Part shown: positions 61,501 to 64,000 of the stretch, piece after piece
How the letters are laid out: the number at the start of each line of letters is the position of its first letter
Position numbering within the stretch: position 1 is the first letter of the stretch
NCBI GenBank assembly: GCA_001599755.1
Contig: BCHX01000001.1
Location: 6,138,001 to 6,202,000, forward strand
Length of the DNA: 64,000 bases
Direction of reading: 5' to 3'
Source of the DNA: Gliomastix tumulicola
Taxonomy: Eukaryota > Ascomycota > Sordariomycetes > Hypocreales > Bionectriaceae
The notes under the pieces: model-generated
Databases searched by the model: none
Told to the model about the DNA's origin: nothing
What the model saw: only the letters and a program-made list of their open reading frames with translations
Made by a program: the position numbers and the translations under genes

Positions 61501-64000
61501 CTGACCGGAAGTAAAAAAAAACCCAACAGAGAGTTGTCCAGGCGCTGCTGGAAAGTGGCGTTGAGCCAGATGCACGGAACCGCCGAGACGAGACAGCCCT
61601 GATGTGTTCATTCAGATCCCATGATGCCGAGAAGATCTGGGGCCTGTTGTTAGCGGCAGGCGCAGACATCAACGCACGAGATCGGAACGGACACACCATC
61701 TTCTGGCATCAGATCGCACAGACACCGCGGTCGAAAAACGGCGAAGATGGCGGCGGCGGCGCGCGCGATGATGTTCAGTTCCTGCTTGATCACGGAGCCT
61801 CTCCTCACATGCGGGACTTGAGAGGGAGGACGTGTCTGCATGAGGCTGTTAAGAAGCAGCCAATGACTTCATCGGATATCAAGGATACTCCGCGTCTTGA
61901 CTTCCTGCTGGGGATCGGCCTCGACCACACTCTGCTCGATCACGACGGAAACTCGCTACTCCACGAGCTCGCGGCCAGGGAGAAAGACAGGGGTGGACAT
62001 TGTCGCAAATGGGTGCTGCCCCTCTGGGAGCGCCTTGTCTGCACTCTTGGTCTGGACGTGAACCAGCAGAATGTAAGTTTCCTCCATTACCCGAGTTTGA
62101 CTCTTCTCTGTAAACGAGGGTGAGGTGAAGTGGGAGCGTTGCTGAGACAAAACCTATATCTATAGCATATGGGCCGCACGCCGCTTCACATCATCTGTGA
62201 CGTGTTCCCTGAAGACGCTGAACGGTGGAATGACGACCCTGGGCCTATGGACTTCCTCCTCACACGGATGAAGAACATTGATATCCCGGATCACGCTGGT
62301 CTAACCGCACTGCACGTTGCCTCGACCCGGACAGAATACTGCACACGCAAACTCCTGGAAGCCCGCCTCAATGCTCGCGCTGTCACACACGAAGGCCTGA
62401 GCCCACTACATCTTGCCGCTCGCGCAGAAAAGAGCAATATTGTTGGTATGCTCGCGCGTTCTCTACGCAAGTCGTCATCATCATGCCGAGGTTCAACCCC
62501 CAGCACGGAGACCAACACCTTCAACGACACGGACAACAATAAGAGTGAAGGTATCAACGCCGCTGATGGAAACGGACTCACTCCGCTCTATTACGCTGTC
62601 AGAAGCGGTAGACCTGAGACTGTGATGATTCTCCTCCTGGCAGGGGCGGATGCCAACGCAGGCTGCGATCTGTTCGAAGCCTGCGGCGAGTTCGAGCGAG
62701 AGAATGCGCTTCTCGAAGCGACGAGCCACACCTACTACGACCCGCTGACTCAGCGGGAGGCCAAGAGAGAGCCTTCGGAAGAACGAGCGGTACCCTCTCC
62801 CTCCACTGATAAGCTGTCTCCTCAGGACGTCAGGAGGCTGGAGGAGATCGTGCAGCTGCTGGCGAGCTTCGGGGCTGACCCGTCCAGGCTCGGACCGACG
62901 TCCCAGCCCTCCCGTAGTAATGGGATCGTAGGTGACTGCGTGTGGCAATGCAAGGCGTATACAGCCAGCTGCCTCGTCGACAATGTCCCCGAATCCCTCT
63001 GGGTCAAGCCAGGCCAGGGGACCCCTTACTCGAACTTCCTCTCCGTCAGCGCTGCCGCGTACGACCCTTCGCTCGCCTCGTCGGAGAGCTTTCCTCAAGT
63101 TGTGGCCGGAAGACCCAGCCCCTGTAACTTCCTACTCTTCATGAGGCAAGTGAAACATCCAAATTTGGCCTCTTTTTCCACTTCCTTTTTCTGTCATTCT
63201 GAGGATATAGCCAGCTAACAATTTTTTTTTTTTTTTGGCAGACAAAGACAGTATACACTCGTCAAGGAGCTGGCCAAGCGCGGGGCGAGCTTTCTCCCCA
63301 ACCCCCGGGATGAGTTCCATTTCAGCCATTTTGCGGTCTTGATCCAGCACGGGTTTTCCAATCTGGTCAAGAGGATTGGTAAGATCGAGGCGGAGCGCGC
63401 ACTTGGTCAGGGCGACTGGCACGCCTTTGGCGACAGCTCCAAGGCAGGGTTGTGGTGCGCCCACCGGCCGGCGGACGAAGCGCAATCGGAGGGGAAGCCT
63501 ACGCGTGGTTACACTTCGGAGTTTGAGAGCATGCCGAAGCCTTTCCTCCTGGAGGCGGTTCAGCGTGAGCTTCCCAACATGGCCATCGTCCGGTCGTTGG
63601 TGGAGGATTTCCGCGTCGACGTGAACGAGAGGACCTGGGGTCATGATTACGCCGAGCACGGAAGGCAGCTCGCATATGATCAGTCGGCGCTTCATTACGT
63701 CGCGGAAGGCTTTCACTGGTGGCATGTCCACCTTGCTATGAAGTATCTTCTGAAGGTGCCGGAGATCGACGTCAACTTTCGTGTCAAGGGCGGCCTTACA
63801 CCTCTCCACGTGGCGGTTGGGGGCGGGACGGTCGTTGGCAAGCTTCGACCCCATGCTTACGACGCGGCGAAGCGTCTGCTCAATGCCGGAGCAGATATTC
63901 ATGCTGTGACGAGGCTTGGGACGGGTTGTCTCAGCTTGGCTGTACATGACGTTGAGATGATCCGACTGCTGATCAAGCATGGGGCCATCGTCTCGCCTGA
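58557..64000 (+). CDS. NACHT-ankyrin NLR (STAND ATPase), cut by right edge
   Basis: Exons so far 58557..60295, 60383..61436, 61530..62072, 62166..63145 and 63242..>64000 code more than 1,690 residues. Seen: a short acidic N-terminus with no effector domain, the pre-NACHT block DNILPKSAEEIRSIRDWLEP and FRKHLASHAQGTGQWL, Walker A GIPGSGKS (92-99), Walker B VFCIADALDEMD (about 188-199), ITSRP sensor, winged-helix-like region, and then many ankyrin units (for example AASEGHAATVSELIAAGAD, GRGPLHEAAGKNHD, NGETVLHSIVRAS, MGRTPLHIICD). Fungal NLRs of this type serve non-self recognition and cell death. Introns 1-3 are GT-AG; intron 4 (63146-63241) is GC-AG with a GCTAACA branch-like site and restores phase. 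The start was taken at ATG 58557. Confidence 0.9.

Overview
The window is nuclear DNA of a filamentous ascomycete (Pezizomycotina, probably Sordariomycetes). The signs are short introns of about 55-100 bp with GTRNGY donors and CTRAY-like branch sites, HET-domain and NACHT-ankyrin genes, fungal cytochrome P450s, DUF1996 and BIM1-like secreted proteins, and a dispersed single 5S rRNA gene. No transposon, CRISPR array, origin or tRNA gene was recognised. Exon joins were inferred by hand from splice signals, reading-frame phase and family continuity; no transcript data were available.

Left part (1-12 kb), accessory in character: a HET-domain gene cut by the left edge, a GH18 enzyme, a GH31 alpha-xylosidase/alpha-glucosidase divergent from an MFS sugar porter (a plausible take-up-and-cleave pair), a decayed coiled-coil gene with two TAG codons and a 17-bp tandem duplication, and a second HET-domain gene.

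Middle part (12-33 kb), mostly housekeeping: an Mmc1-like mitochondrial protein, Sm D3, an orphan trans-enoyl-reductase-like MDR enzyme, a large ankyrin plus zinc-finger protein, the tRNA m1A58 methyltransferase Trm61 divergent from cysteinyl-tRNA synthetase (with two start codons suggesting dual targeting), the ERAD E2 enzyme Ubc7, and an auxilin/Swa2-like J protein. At 33.6 kb on the minus strand lies a divergent 5S rRNA gene followed by a T11 Pol III terminator and, downstream, a broken protein-gene fragment. About 4.3 kb without a convincing gene follows.

Right part (38-64 kb): a secreted DUF1996 protein with a dibasic site and a His-rich tail, a single-pass membrane protein, two tandem paralogous P450s whose upstream regions share a 17-bp element, an ICln-like Sm-assembly chaperone homologue, a DUF7730 protein, a small gene that reads intact only with a +1 shift, a GPI-anchored repeat protein, a BIM1-like membrane protein lacking the N-terminal copper-binding His, and a large NACHT-ankyrin NLR running off the right edge.

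The observations I rate most worth following are the variant 5S rRNA with apparently compensatory helix changes, the shared promoter element of the P450 pair, the dual-start CysRS next to Trm61, two GC-AG introns, and the possible frameshift at 51,982.
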